A stretch of DNA of 55,974 bases from Desulfobacteraceae bacterium (GCA_011389515.1 JAABUA010000015.1:1-55974); one strand, 5' to 3'. Shown: positions 17,565-29,455, counted from the stretch's first letter. Numbers and translations are program-made. Notes: generated by a model not told the origin, from the letters alone.

Positions 17565-17860
17565 TGATGATGTTCAATGCCCTGCTCAAAAAACTGATGA
17601 ACCGGGGGGATGAAAGCAAGAATGTGGCCAAAAAACGCCTTAAATTCGCCCTGGTCTATGACAAACTAGAAATAAAAGAGGACATGCTCGAAGACCTTCA
17701 AAGGGACCTCATCGAGGTCATTTCACGCTACTTTGAAATCGACCGGCAGCAAATGTCTCTCGATATCGAGCGGTCCGAGGAAAGCTCCGCCCTGATCATG
17801 AACACACCGATCCTGGCTGCCCGGCACAAAAAACCCCAACGGAACAATGCCCGGGCATAG
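17564..17860 (+). CDS. minE: Cell division topological specificity factor MinE
   Basis: A 98-residue MinE. Residues 15-35 (ESKNVAKKRLKFALVYDK) contain the anti-MinCD segment, and the C-terminal part (DLIEVISRYFEIDRQQMSLDIE) is the topological specificity dimer domain. Three consecutive ATG codons open the gene (17564, 17567, 17570); the first overlaps the minD stop. It stimulates MinD ATPase and releases MinC at midcell. Confidence 0.95.
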   Translation: MMMFNALLKKLMNRGDESKNVAKKRLKFALVYDKLEIKEDMLEDLQRDLIEVISRYFEIDRQQMSLDIERSEESSALIMNTPILAARHKKPQRNNARA

Positions 17861-17890
17861 TGGATTGCTGCAGCAGTTGCGGGGGGGCCT

Positions 17891-18655
17891 TTATGGCTGG
17901 TTTTTGCATAGGTACCCGGACCGGATCATCTCATATAGATCATTGCCGATGGCGATGCCCGTGTCGATGAACTGCGGGCCGTACACCCTGCCGGTAGGGG
18001 TTCTGAATGTCTCCCGGATCTGCTGCAGAAACGCCATACCTTTGGGATAGTGTTTCAGGAACGTATCGACGGAAACATCCATGCAAGCGACCATGGACCA
18101 TAGCGTCTGCGTAAAATTTTCCGGCCCCCAACGAAATTTATCCGCATCATACAAGCAGTCCGACAACAGATTCCCCTCGCTGGATTCGGTGCCGTGGTTA
18201 TCTCCGAACGCTTCGTGGTTGGCAATCGCCTGGCAGATGTCGGCGATATCACGGTCCGGAAATCCCTTATCAGACAAGACCTTTTCCGCTTCCACGGCCC
18301 CGGCCCGCGCATGCTTTTTCTCCTTGCGGCAAATATCATGAAGAAGGCCCGCGCAATTGGCGAGCCGGAGCAGGTGCGTCAGCCGCTCATTTCCGTAACC
18401 GGAACGGCCTCCTTCCACCAGGACCAGCACCCCGCAATCCAGCGCCACTTTCATCGCGTGGTCAATCCCGTGGCCGTAATCATTTTCAATAGTCCGGCGC
18501 ACATACGCATGGATGCGCCTTGTTTCGACATCGGAAACAAAAAACTGATACGACCCGGCAACTTCTCCCTCAAAATCCCGGTAAAAACAAGGCGGCGGAT
18601 ATTGACGGGCGATCCGGACGGCTTCCTTCTGCAGTTGCTGAAATATTTTTTTCAT
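17891..18655 (-). CDS. HD-domain metal-dependent phosphohydrolase
   Basis: A 254-residue protein with an HD domain: the first metal histidine in YGHGIDHAMKVA, the HD pair in GLLHDICRKEKKHA, a histidine in ANHEAFGDN and the closing aspartate in YDADKFRWG. The first 60 residues are an additional helical part. HD proteins usually hydrolyse nucleotides or cyclic nucleotides; the substrate is unknown. The ATG at 18655 is preferred to the upstream in-frame TTG at 18679. It lies 41 bp downstream of the amidohydrolase gene on the same strand and is probably cotranscribed with it. It converges with minE. Confidence 0.8.
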   Translation of the reverse strand: MKKIFQQLQKEAVRIARQYPPPCFYRDFEGEVAGSYQFFVSDVETRRIHAYVRRTIENDYGHGIDHAMKVALDCGVLVLVEGGRSGYGNERLTHLLRLANCAGLLHDICRKEKKHARAGAVEAEKVLSDKGFPDRDIADICQAIANHEAFGDNHGTESSEGNLLSDCLYDADKFRWGPENFTQTLWSMVACMDVSVDTFLKHYPKGMAFLQQIRETFRTPTGRVYGPQFIDTGIAIGNDLYEMIRSGYLCKNQP

Positions 18656-18696
18656 CACGGATTCATGTAACCGATGCAAAGAGCATCATTTACCTG

Positions 18697-19551
18697 TCAT
18701 TTGGAGGGGGCTATTTCAAAAAGCGCCGACGCATTGTCCCCCATCAGCTTTTTCCGGGCCGGCGCTTCCAGGCCTGCGGCCTCGATCTCCCTGTAATAGC
18801 GTTTCGGGCCGATCAGGGGGTAGTCGGTGCCGAAAAGGATCTTATCCTCGCCTGCAAGCTCCGCTGCAAACCGGTAGATATCCGGCTCATACAAAAAACA
18901 CGATGCGGCCGTGTCGTAGTAAACGTTTTTCAAAACCTCCCGGACCTCTTTTTTAAGCAGCGTATAAAAAAAGATCCCCCCGCCCCAGTGCCCCAGTATC
19001 AGCTTGTTGTCCGGGTACGTCTTTACCAGGTTGTAGATCTGCGCCAGCGTATTGACGGATTTGCCGGGATATGAATGCCCCACCGGTTCATTGGTGTGAA
19101 TCAGCACGGGCAGTCCCCTGCTTCTGCAAAGGGCCATTACCGGCGCCATACGCGCCACCGCTTCTGCGGTGATTCCATCTCCCGTATAAAAAGCGACTTC
19201 CCCCACCCCGGAAAACCCGCTGTTCAGGCACCGTTCGACCTCCCTTTCAGACCCCTTGGTGAAGGGGTTGAAACTGCACAACCCCCTGAGCCTGTCCGGG
19301 TACGTCGAAATGGCCTCCAGAATATAATCGTTGTGATCCATGCAGGTTGCTTCATTCATCCACGGAAACCCGCAGATAACAGACACATCCACGCCGCTTT
19401 CATCCATGGACGCAATGAGCTCCTTCGTGCCGATCATCTTTGCCTTCTCGCTTTTGTAGAGCAATTCAAAGGCCGGTTCATCCCCGAAATATTTCGCCCG
19501 GTGCTCCCGGACGGATTTGGGGAACAGGTGGGTGTGGGCATCAACGATCAT
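18697..19551 (-). CDS. Amidohydrolase-family (TIM-barrel) protein
   Basis: A 284-residue metal-dependent hydrolase of the amidohydrolase 2 type. Metal-ligand motifs are DAHTHLFP at the N-terminus, a histidine in LIHTNEP near residue 155, LGHWGGG near 190, and the aspartate in FGTDYPLIGPKR near 240. Members include 2-amino-3-carboxymuconate-6-semialdehyde decarboxylase-like and small lactone or amide hydrolases; the substrate is not evident. The ATG at 19551, with AAGGATGAG upstream, is chosen over an in-frame TTG two codons earlier. It lies downstream of the NtrC-type regulator gene, separated by a hairpin. Confidence 0.82.
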   Translation of the reverse strand: MIVDAHTHLFPKSVREHRAKYFGDEPAFELLYKSEKAKMIGTKELIASMDESGVDVSVICGFPWMNEATCMDHNDYILEAISTYPDRLRGLCSFNPFTKGSEREVERCLNSGFSGVGEVAFYTGDGITAEAVARMAPVMALCRSRGLPVLIHTNEPVGHSYPGKSVNTLAQIYNLVKTYPDNKLILGHWGGGIFFYTLLKKEVREVLKNVYYDTAASCFLYEPDIYRFAAELAGEDKILFGTDYPLIGPKRYYREIEAAGLEAPARKKLMGDNASALFEIAPSK

Positions 19552-19681
19552 ATTCAAATCTCATCCTTCCCGGTCGCAGCAAAAACGCGCTGAATTATTT
19601 TTTGTTCTATGTTTTCAATTTCCGGCATATTATTTGCTTATTAAACACTATATACGGTTTCATCCCAATCCTCCTGGGAAA

Positions 19682-19723
19682 TTTGCCCCGCGGGCCTGTG
19701 AAACACCCTGGCCCGCGGGCAAA
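19682..19723 (-). terminator. Hairpin, likely terminator of the NtrC-type gene
   Basis: The arms TTTGCCCCGCGGGCC (19682-19696) and GGCCCGCGGGCAAA (19710-19723) pair over 14 bp with one bulged base and a 13-nt loop. It begins about 47 bp after the stop of the minus-strand regulator gene. Read on the minus strand it ends in AAATTT, a short T run, so termination is plausible but not certain. Confidence 0.55.
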
Positions 19724-19769
19724 TTGTTTTCACGCTGCCGCAATCGCCTTGTTTGGGAGACAGCCGATA

Positions 19770-21254
19770 TTAGGACCGATCCCCTTTTTTGGGCGTTGCC
19801 AGGCCGTATTTCCGGAGCAGGGCGTAAAAATGCGGGCGTGACAAATCCGCTGTATGGCAAAGCGCTTCAACGCTTTTTTCTCCGCTGCCTATAAGCTGTT
19901 CCAGATATGCCTTCTCCACCTTTTCCATTGCTTCCTTCCTGGCCTCCTTGAGCGTCGGCATTTCCGCAGGAAACACGGGTGATTCAGCAAATTCGGCAGA
20001 AAACCCATCATGCACATGGGGCGCCGGCTCGCTCTGTTTTTCAGGCGCGTTTTTGCCCGACGTTCGCTCCTGACCGGCGATCTGTCCGGAACGGATACTG
20101 ACCCGGATATAGGAGGGCAGATCCTGCGGGTACAAAATCGGTTTGCCCCCGGCAGAGGCGATCGTATTTTCCAGGCAATTGATCAATTCGCGAATATTAC
20201 CCGGCCAATCATACGCCTTGAGCGCCGGAATAAAATCCGGGGATACCCCCTTTACGGGCACACCCTCCCGCTCGCAAAGCGTTCGCAGAAAATGCGACAT
20301 CAGCAGATATAAATCGCCCATTCTTTCACGAAGGGGGGGCACCGAGACCTGCTGCCCCATGATCCGGTAGAGGAGGTCCTCACGAAACGTCCTTTCTTCA
20401 ACCATGGCGCTCAAATCACGGTGCGTTGCCGAGAGAAGCCTGAAATCGCTTGTCTTTTCCCGTACGCCCCCTATCGGCCGGAAACGCTGTTCCTGGAGCA
20501 CCCGCAACAGATTTTTCTGGACGTCCAGCGGTAGCTCACCGATTTCATCCAAAAACAGGACACCGCCCGCGGCACTTTCAACAAGGCCGATCCTGTCGGC
20601 ATGGGCGCCGGTGAACGCCCCTTTGCGGTGGCCGAAAAGCGTGCTTCCGGCAAGGGTTTCAGGCAGCGAGGCGCAGTCGACGACCACGAAAGGACCGTTC
20701 TTGCGGGGGCTGTTGGCATGGATGGCCCGGGCGATAAGCTCCTTGCCGACGCCCGTTTCCCCGTAAACCAGACAGGGAGCGCTGCTCGATGCGGCCTGGG
20801 CGACCTGCTGAAGACACCCGTACATGGATTGGCTCTCCCCGATAATTCCGGGCAGCATAAGCGCAACCGGCTCTTTTGCCGCACTTTTATCCTTGCGGTA
20901 CCTGAGCGCCTGATGAACAAGACGGGTCAATGAACGCACGGAAACCGGTTTCTGGACATAATCCCATGCCCCCTGCCGTATCGCCTCTTCCACGCTTTTT
21001 TCAGATCCCGTGGCCGTGATGATAACTACCTCGGGATTGGAAGACACATCCATAAACACTTTCAACCACGCCAGGCCATTCCCGTCCGGCATGGAAAGAT
21101 CCAGAAAAACCAGGTCCGGACCGCTCTGACGTGCGGCCTCCAGGCCCTGTGAAAGGGTATAGGCCGCATGGCATTCATGCCCGTCCGCTTTGAGTGCGCT
21201 GCAAATCAACCGGTTAATGACGGGGTCATCGTCTGTAACCACAATGGTCGCCAT
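19770..21254 (-). CDS. NtrC-family sigma-54-dependent response regulator
   Basis: A 494-residue three-domain activator. Residues 1-120 are a receiver domain (acidic pair DDD near 8-10, phospho-Asp in VFLDLSMPD, Lys in YVQKPVS). Residues ~140-370 are the AAA+ domain with Walker A GETGVGKE, the sigma-54 contact loop GAFTGA, Walker B LFLDEIG and the arginine finger in FREDLLYR. The C-terminal helix-turn-helix (VEALCHTADLSRPHFYALLRKYG) is Fis-like. It would activate sigma-54 promoters when phosphorylated; no partner kinase is adjacent. A consensus sigma-54 promoter lies in the divergent intergenic region and drives the HD-GYP gene, the most obvious target. Confidence 0.95.
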   Translation of the reverse strand: MATIVVTDDDPVINRLICSALKADGHECHAAYTLSQGLEAARQSGPDLVFLDLSMPDGNGLAWLKVFMDVSSNPEVVIITATGSEKSVEEAIRQGAWDYVQKPVSVRSLTRLVHQALRYRKDKSAAKEPVALMLPGIIGESQSMYGCLQQVAQAASSSAPCLVYGETGVGKELIARAIHANSPRKNGPFVVVDCASLPETLAGSTLFGHRKGAFTGAHADRIGLVESAAGGVLFLDEIGELPLDVQKNLLRVLQEQRFRPIGGVREKTSDFRLLSATHRDLSAMVEERTFREDLLYRIMGQQVSVPPLRERMGDLYLLMSHFLRTLCEREGVPVKGVSPDFIPALKAYDWPGNIRELINCLENTIASAGGKPILYPQDLPSYIRVSIRSGQIAGQERTSGKNAPEKQSEPAPHVHDGFSAEFAESPVFPAEMPTLKEARKEAMEKVEKAYLEQLIGSGEKSVEALCHTADLSRPHFYALLRKYGLATPKKGDRS

Positions 21255-21514
21255 TATCTTGTGCTCCTTTTAAATCATCTGCCTTCTGCGGCAAACATTC
21301 TATAAAAATGCCGCCAAGAAACCCGTCAGGTCATGGGGGCCGTCAGGTATTATAAAATAATACACCACATATGCCATTGCCGGCATTTTTTGTATAGTTT
21401 TTTCATTATTTTATTAAAAAATGATACTTTTTACCGGTATACATCCTCGTTTTCCAACGCCACTTCAAAAAAAACACAGGCAGCGGGTTCAACGCCAGCG
21501 GTACTTCAGGAATT

Positions 21515-21529
21515 TGTAAATCGTTTACA
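21515..21529. promoter_or_regulatory. Perfect inverted repeat, candidate activator site
   Basis: TGTAAA-TCG-TTTACA is a perfect 6-bp inverted repeat with a 3-bp spacer, ending 17 bp upstream of the -24 element of the sigma-54 promoter. It could be an operator for the adjacent NtrC-type regulator, although such enhancers usually lie further upstream; another regulator is possible. Confidence 0.35.
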
Positions 21530-21546
21530 CTACAATTGTGAAAAAG

Positions 21547-21562
21547 ATGGCACTAAATTTGC
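21547..21562 (+). promoter_or_regulatory. Sigma-54 (-24/-12) promoter upstream of the HD-GYP gene
   Basis: TGGCAC (21547-21552), five bases, then TTGCT (21558-21562) match the sigma-54 consensus TGGCAC-N5-TTGCW completely, with GG and GC at the required spacing. It reads toward the HD-GYP gene, leaving a leader of about 210 bp. The opposite gene encodes a sigma-54 activator. The rest of the 530-bp gap (21255-21784) is AT-rich with no recognisable gene. Confidence 0.8.
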
Positions 21563-21784
21563 TTTCTCAGGAATCAAAAACCGTGTCCTATAAAAAATCG
21601 TAAACTATAAATTTTTTTGGTTTGTCGCGGCGGGCAACATTTTTCCATTTTTGTTGACAAGGGGTACCCATTACGGCAGAACAAGCGCTTAATATGATTT
21701 TCCGAACAAATAGGCAACGTTCAATTCAGCAGCAAAAAACTTGCTGAAAAAGGTGTAAGAACACAAAATCAAGGCATATACGAC

Positions 21785-22534
21785 ATGCTGACCAATGACC
21801 GCAAACACAGACCGGCCGAAAAGCAATTCCAGCGAACTGCATTTATGACAGATGTAAAGAAACCGCACGAATCGCTGCAGCAGCATGTTTCATCGCTTGA
21901 ACATACAAATACGGATATCATCCGGCGGCTTATCCAGATTTGCATGTTCAAGGACAACGAAATAGGAAACCATATTCTGAGGGTCGGTGAAATAAGCCGA
22001 TTTCTGGCTGACAAAGCAGGTGCAACCCCGGAGCAGGCCTACTTTGTAGGCATTGCCGCGCCCATGCACGATATCGGCAAGATAGGCATTCCGGATTCCA
22101 TCCTCTACAAACCCGGCGCGATCTCCGCAAACGAATATGAAATCCTCAAAACCCATACCCTTATCGGCGGGAACATCTTTAAAAACCCGACCTCCCCGGA
22201 AATTGAATATGCCAGGCAATCCGCCGTGTATCACCATGAGCGCTGGGATGGGCAAGGCTACCCCCATGGGCTGTCTGAAGAGGCCATCCCCTTTGTCGCA
22301 AGGGTCACCGCAGTTGCGGACGTATTCGATGAGCTGCTTTCCTGGCGGATGTATAAAGAGCCGACCTCGGAAGCAAATGCTGCAAAAATTATCACCCGTA
22401 ACAAGGGCAGTCAGTTTGATCCCCACGTTGTGGAAGCCTTTTCGGAAAACCTGGAAGAAATCTGCCACATAAGAAATACCATGATGAACAAGACGGACAA
22501 CCTTTGGGAGCAGTATCCGCACTTTAACAACTGA
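21785..22534 (+). CDS. HD-GYP domain protein (probable c-di-GMP phosphodiesterase)
   Basis: A 249-residue protein. An N-terminal ~60-residue helical part is followed by an HD-GYP domain: GNHILRVGEIS, HDIGKIGIPD (HD pair), HTLIGG, the tandem-histidine block HHERWDGQGYPHGL (complete GYP) and ADVFDEL. The full HDxGK and GYP motifs suggest an active c-di-GMP phosphodiesterase. There is no receiver domain, so its activity would be set by expression or by partners. A consensus sigma-54 promoter lies 223 bp upstream. A second ATG at 21845 is possible. trmL follows after 62 bp on the same strand. Confidence 0.9.
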   Translation: MLTNDRKHRPAEKQFQRTAFMTDVKKPHESLQQHVSSLEHTNTDIIRRLIQICMFKDNEIGNHILRVGEISRFLADKAGATPEQAYFVGIAAPMHDIGKIGIPDSILYKPGAISANEYEILKTHTLIGGNIFKNPTSPEIEYARQSAVYHHERWDGQGYPHGLSEEAIPFVARVTAVADVFDELLSWRMYKEPTSEANAAKIITRNKGSQFDPHVVEAFSENLEEICHIRNTMMNKTDNLWEQYPHFNN

Positions 22535-22596
22535 CAGGTGAACCCCCGAAAAGCCATGAAAGCCCGGGGAGAGATAATACAGCGGCTGGACCAAAC

Positions 22597-23082
22597 ATGG
22601 ATCATGAACGCCACGTAGTGCTTGTTCACCCGGAAATTCACTGGAACACGGGCAACATTGGCCGGACCTGCCTGGGCGCCGGTGCGAAACTGCACCTGGT
22701 AAAGCCCCTTGGCTTTTCCCTGGATGACAGAATGGTCAGGCGGGCCGGACTGGACTACTGGCATATGGTCGATCCTTTTGTATGGGATGACTATGACACC
22801 TTCTGCCGGAATATGGATGTCGCAGACGGAGAAATCGCCCTTCTTACCAAAAACGGTCAAAAATCCTTCCGGGAACTCCCCCGGGCAAAACGCCTCTTTC
22901 TGATTTTCGGATCAGAAACCCTTGGCCTGCCGGAGGATATCGTCCGCCGGTATCCCGCCTCCCTTACCTATCATATTCCCATCTCCAGCCGCATCCGCAG
23001 CCTCAATCTTTCCAGCGCAGTCGCCGTAGCCCTATATGAGAGCTTGCGGTTCTGCAGTGACTCGCTGCATGGGTGGTCCTAG
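22597..23082 (+). CDS. trmL: tRNA (cytidine/uridine-34-2'-O)-methyltransferase TrmL
   Basis: A 161-residue minimal SPOUT methyltransferase, the typical TrmL length. Motif 1 is HPEIHWNTGNIGRTCLGAG in pieces (N..GN..R), motif 2 LIFGSETLGLP, and motif 3 IPISSRIRSLNLSSAVAVALYE, with the knot-forming NLSxAVA sequence. It methylates the ribose of the wobble nucleotide of tRNA-Leu. It is followed after 105 bp by clpB, in which a TTGACA box (23108) is present but no good -10 at proper spacing. Confidence 0.93.
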   Translation: MDHERHVVLVHPEIHWNTGNIGRTCLGAGAKLHLVKPLGFSLDDRMVRRAGLDYWHMVDPFVWDDYDTFCRNMDVADGEIALLTKNGQKSFRELPRAKRLFLIFGSETLGLPEDIVRRYPASLTYHIPISSRIRSLNLSSAVAVALYESLRFCSDSLHGWS

Positions 23083-23187
23083 GTCGCAGGTTGCCACCGC
23101 CAACCCGTTGACATCGTGCAATGCGTGCTTATTCTTCTATGCATATAAAATCCTAAAATAACTTGGTATTAAGAAGGAGAAGCATAC

Positions 23188-25776
<2,589 letters not shown>

Positions 25777-25809
25777 AAAGCCGCACCCGAAACGAATGGG
25801 CGCAGTTCA

Positions 25810-25842
25810 AAGGGCTTGCATGATCCCATCATGCAAGCCCTT
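25810..25842 (+). terminator. Perfect 15-bp hairpin after clpB
   Basis: AAGGGCTTGCATGAT (25810-25824), a CCC loop and its exact complement ATCATGCAAGCCCTT (25828-25842). There is no T run, so it may be a factor-assisted terminator or an mRNA-stabilising 3' hairpin. Confidence 0.55.
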
Positions 25843-25955
25843 ATCATTCGTATTGGCTTTGCAAAAAAACATCCTGCCATAATTGACGATTGCGTGAACA
25901 AAGCGTATATTCGTTTACACTCTTGCGGCAACCCTTTTTTTCTCAGGAAGCGGTC

Positions 25956-28523
25956 ATGGAAGAAACAGCCATATCTGAAAAAACCCGCACAAACGGCAAA
26001 ATGGGCACATTCGCCGGTGTTTTTATGCCAAGCGTTCTCACCATACTGGGCATCATCCTGTTTCTCCGCCTGGGATTCGTGGTGGGCAGCGGGGGGCTGG
26101 GCGTCGCCCTTGTCATTATCACCATGGCCAATGTCATCTCTGTGTTGACGTCGATTTCCCTTGGGGCGATCTCCACCAGCATGACGGTCAAGGGGGGCGG
26201 CATTTATTACCTGATCTCCCGGACCCTGGGCCTTGAATTCGGCGGCGCCATCGGCATTGTCCTGTTTATTGCCCAGTCGGTCTCCATCGGATTCTACTGC
26301 ATCGGCTTTGCCGAAGTGCTGGCCGTGCTGCTCCCCTATTCCGTGCCGCAAATGACCCGGATTATCGCCGTGGTAGCGGTGCTCGTGCTTTTCGTATTCG
26401 CATGGCTGGGCACCGACTGGGCGTCCCGTTTCCTGTTTGTCGTCATGGCCATACTGACGGCCGCCATTGTCTCTTTTTTTATCGGCGGTATGCTGCGCTG
26501 GGACACGGCGACGCTGGCGGCCAATTTTGCGCCGCCGAAGAATGCCGCGCCCTTCTGGCTCCTGTTTGCGATTTTTTTTCCGGCGATCACCGGATTCACC
26601 CAGGGCATCAACATGTCCGGCGATCTCAGGGACCCGGGAAAAAGCCTTCCCAACGGTACGTTTGCGGCCGTTGGGCTGTCCATCGTCATTTACCTGGCAG
26701 CAGCAGTCGTTTTTGCGGCCTCGCTCCCCGCAGAAGTCCTTGCCACCGATTACAATGCCATGAAGCGCGTCGCCCTGGTGGATTCGCTGGTCCTGGCAGG
26801 CGTCATCGCGGCCACTCTGTCTTCGGCAATGGCGTCATTTATGGGAGCGCCGCGCATCCTCCAGTCGCTTTCCGCAGACCGCATCTTCCCCTTTCTGCTC
26901 TTCTTTGCAAAGGGAGTCGGTCCGACTTCCAATCCCCGCAGGGGCGTCTTCCTGTCCGGCGTCATTGCGCTTTTCACCATTGCCCTGGGCAGTTTGAATG
27001 TCATCGCCCCCATTGTTACCATGTTCTTCCTGGTTACCTACGGTCTCTTGAACTATGCCACCTATTTTGAAGCCCGCGCGGCCAGCCCGTCATTTCGTCC
27101 GAGCTCCCGGTTTTACGACAAGCGGTTGAGCCTGGCCGGCGGCCTGGCATGCCTTGGCGTGATGCTGGCCGTCGATATCATAGCAGGGATCGTCGCCATC
27201 GCAATTCTGCTTGCCGTGTTTCAGTATATCAAGCGCACGGCCGGCCCGGCCCGGTGGGCGGACAGCCGGCGCTCCTACCGCTTTCAGCGGATCCACCAAC
27301 ACCTGCTGAAAGCGGCCGAAGAGCCTGAGCATCCCCGCGACTGGCGCCCCAACCTGCTGGTGTTCTCCGATAATGCCGAGCGGCGCCAGCCCCTGCTCCA
27401 GCTTGCCGACTGGCTCCAGGGGGAAAGCGGCTTCTGCTCCGTCATCCGCATGCTCCAGGGAGAAGGGGCGAAAATGCACCGGCTGAAGGCAGAAGCTGCC
27501 GATGAGATCCGGAAAGACATTCAAAAACTGGATGCCGATATGTTTCCGCTGGTGATTGCCAGCCCCAATATCCGGCTGGCACTCCTTGGCCTTGTACAGT
27601 CCTACGGCATCGGCCCCCTGAAGGGGAATACCATGATGACCAACTGGGTCGGCATCGAAAACGGCGCCATTCCCGAATACCGTGCCAGGCGCTTTGGCAT
27701 CTATCTGCGCACGGCGTTTCGCCAGGGATACAACATCCTTTTGTTTTCCACCGACCCATCCAAGTGGGAAACACTCCGGGAAATACCCGCTGAAGAGCGC
27801 CGCATCGATGTCTGGTGGCGCGGCGACCCCACCAGCCGCCTGATGATACTCTTTGCCCATATGATTTGTTTGAATGCGCCCTGGCGCGGCGCAAGGATAC
27901 GGGTGCTCGACATCAGCGCGGACATCCTCGATTCCGGGAAAACCGTGGCCGATCTGGAGCAGACCCTTGCGGAGATCCGGATTGCCGCACAACCGGAAAT
28001 AGTAGCCAGCGCCAATGCCGATGCCGTGGCCGCCTATTCCAAGGATGCCGCCCTGGTGTTTCTCCCCTTTCGACTGGTCGAGGATCAACCCAAAAACCTT
28101 TTCGGCGGCAACCTTTCCGAACTGCTGCTGCGCCTGCCCGTAAGCGTTGCCGTGCGCGCCGCCAAGGATATCGACCTTACAGCCGAGCCCGAATCCGGGC
28201 TTGCCGGAGAAACTGCCGAAGCTGCCGACCGCGTGCATGACGCCCGGAAAAAGGTGAAAGAAGCGGAAAAAACAGCGGAAAAGGCGTCTGCAGCGGCGGA
28301 AGAGGCTTTCAGTCATTGGCGGGAAGCCGTCGAGGGGGGCGAACCCTCTGAAGAAATCCAGAAGCGGAACAAAGAGGCTATTTCCGCCAAAAACGAGGCC
28401 GTTCATACGGCCCGCAAAGCAGCGAAAATGGCCGCGCAGGAAGAGGAACTGACCCGGGAGGCCCTCCGGCTGGGGGCGGAAATACCGGAAAAAGAAGATG
28501 AAAAGAGCCCGCCAGAGGAATAA
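25956..28523 (+). CDS. SLC12-type cation-chloride cotransporter / APC-family permease
   Basis: An 855-residue membrane protein. Residues ~20-430 hold about twelve hydrophobic segments beginning with GVFMPSVLTILGIILFLRLGFVVG, the hallmark of Na-K-Cl cotransporter relatives, and include GGIYYLISRTLGLEFGGAIG in TM3 and ITGFTQGINMSGDLRDPGKS. Residues ~430-740 form a soluble domain like the eukaryotic SLC12 C-terminal domain. The last ~110 residues are an Ala/Glu/Lys-rich predicted coiled coil, unusual for the family. It probably moves cations with chloride or an amino acid across the inner membrane. The ATG at 25956 with AGGAAG upstream is preferred to a TTG at 25890. Confidence 0.85.
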   Translation: MEETAISEKTRTNGKMGTFAGVFMPSVLTILGIILFLRLGFVVGSGGLGVALVIITMANVISVLTSISLGAISTSMTVKGGGIYYLISRTLGLEFGGAIGIVLFIAQSVSIGFYCIGFAEVLAVLLPYSVPQMTRIIAVVAVLVLFVFAWLGTDWASRFLFVVMAILTAAIVSFFIGGMLRWDTATLAANFAPPKNAAPFWLLFAIFFPAITGFTQGINMSGDLRDPGKSLPNGTFAAVGLSIVIYLAAAVVFAASLPAEVLATDYNAMKRVALVDSLVLAGVIAATLSSAMASFMGAPRILQSLSADRIFPFLLFFAKGVGPTSNPRRGVFLSGVIALFTIALGSLNVIAPIVTMFFLVTYGLLNYATYFEARAASPSFRPSSRFYDKRLSLAGGLACLGVMLAVDIIAGIVAIAILLAVFQYIKRTAGPARWADSRRSYRFQRIHQHLLKAAEEPEHPRDWRPNLLVFSDNAERRQPLLQLADWLQGESGFCSVIRMLQGEGAKMHRLKAEAADEIRKDIQKLDADMFPLVIASPNIRLALLGLVQSYGIGPLKGNTMMTNWVGIENGAIPEYRARRFGIYLRTAFRQGYNILLFSTDPSKWETLREIPAEERRIDVWWRGDPTSRLMILFAHMICLNAPWRGARIRVLDISADILDSGKTVADLEQTLAEIRIAAQPEIVASANADAVAAYSKDAALVFLPFRLVEDQPKNLFGGNLSELLLRLPVSVAVRAAKDIDLTAEPESGLAGETAEAADRVHDARKKVKEAEKTAEKASAAAEEAFSHWREAVEGGEPSEEIQKRNKEAISAKNEAVHTARKAAKMAAQEEELTREALRLGAEIPEKEDEKSPPEE

Positions 28524-28577
28524 GGGGCACCCCGCCAATCCGCCATCCCACCTACAACTTATAAATCTGGAAGACCT

Positions 28578-28690
28578 CGTAGGGGCACCCCTTGCGGATG
28601 CCCGGAATCCGGGCACCCGCAAGGGGTGCCCCTACGGGCTCACATTCTGTGGGAATATTTATCGTGTCTATACAAGAATGCAAAAATTAG
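28578..28690. repeat. GTAGGGGCACCCC palindromic repeat (family 2), copy 1
   Basis: A 59-bp near-perfect palindrome at 28578-28636 (CGTAGGGGCACCCCTTGCGG and its complement around a CCCGGAATCCGGG centre), with about 55 bp of further homology on its right side. The same unit occurs inverted at 31684-31799. It lies between the convergent SLC12-type and yebC genes and could act as a hairpin in both transcripts. Confidence 0.85.
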
Positions 28691-28705
28691 TACAACCTGT
28701 GATTG

Positions 28706-29455
28706 TTACCCCATTGTCGCAATCACCTCATCGGGGATGTCCGCATTGGTGTTCACCTTCTGGACGTCATCATGGTCGTCCAGGGCATTCATAAGCTTGA
28801 ACATTTTTTCCGCATCGGTTCCGGTCAGGCTGACAGTGGTCTGGGGAAGCATGGTCACCTCGGCGTCTTCATAGGGGATCTGCGCTGCGTCCAATGCGGC
28901 GCAGACCGCATCAAACGCCTCCGGCGTCGTAATCACTTCAAAGACGTCTTCGCCTTCGTCTTTTATGTCTTCGGCTCCCGCATCCAGCGCGGCCTCCATC
29001 AGGACATCTTCATCCACGTCCGCCTTTTTCACCGGAATCCAGCCTTTTTTATCGAACATCCATGCCACACAGCCGTTTTCACCCAGGTTTCCGCCGTGCT
29101 TGTTGAACAAATGTCTTACATCCGCAACGGTCCGGTTTTTGTTGTCCGTGAGCGATTCCACGAAAACCGCCGCACCCCCCGGTCCGTACCCTTCGTAGGT
29201 GACCTCGTCGTAATTGACGCCTTCAAGCTCGCCTGTGCCTTTTTTGATGGCCCTTTCCAGATTCTCCTTGGGCAGATTCTGCTGCTTGGCCGACTGGATG
29301 ACGTTTCTGAGCCGGGGATTGGCATTGGGGTCTCCGCCGCCCATTCTTGCAGCCACGATGATTTCCTTCACCAGACGGGTAAAGATCTTGCCCCGCTTGG
29401 CATCTTCCGCGCCCTTTTTATGTTTTATATTCGCCCACTTGCTATGTCCTGCCAT
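28706..29455 (-). CDS. yebC: YebC/PmpR-family protein
   Basis: A 249-residue protein beginning with the invariant [15 protein letters not shown] and followed by [12 protein letters not shown] and [21 protein letters not shown], the standard YebC signature. YebC proteins are described as DNA-binding regulators; recent work on relatives links them to relief of ribosome stalling, so the exact role is debated. Its ATG overlaps the rlmE stop by one base (TAATG), so the two genes are translationally coupled. Confidence 0.95.
   Translation of the reverse strand: MAGHSKWANIKHKKGAEDAKRGKIFTRLVKEIIVAARMGGGDPNANPRLRNVIQSAKQQNLPKENLERAIKKGTGELEGVNYDEVTYEGYGPGGAAVFVESLTDNKNRTVADVRHLFNKHGGNLGENGCVAWMFDKKGWIPVKKADVDEDVLMEAALDAGAEDIKDEGEDVFEVITTPEAFDAVCAALDAAQIPYEDAEVTMLPQTTVSLTGTDAEKMFKLMNALDDHDDVQKVNTNADIPDEVIATMG

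Noticed and set aside
23108-23130. TTGACA upstream of clpB as a promoter
   Set aside because: No acceptable -10 hexamer at 16-18 bp, and no heat-shock promoter elements.
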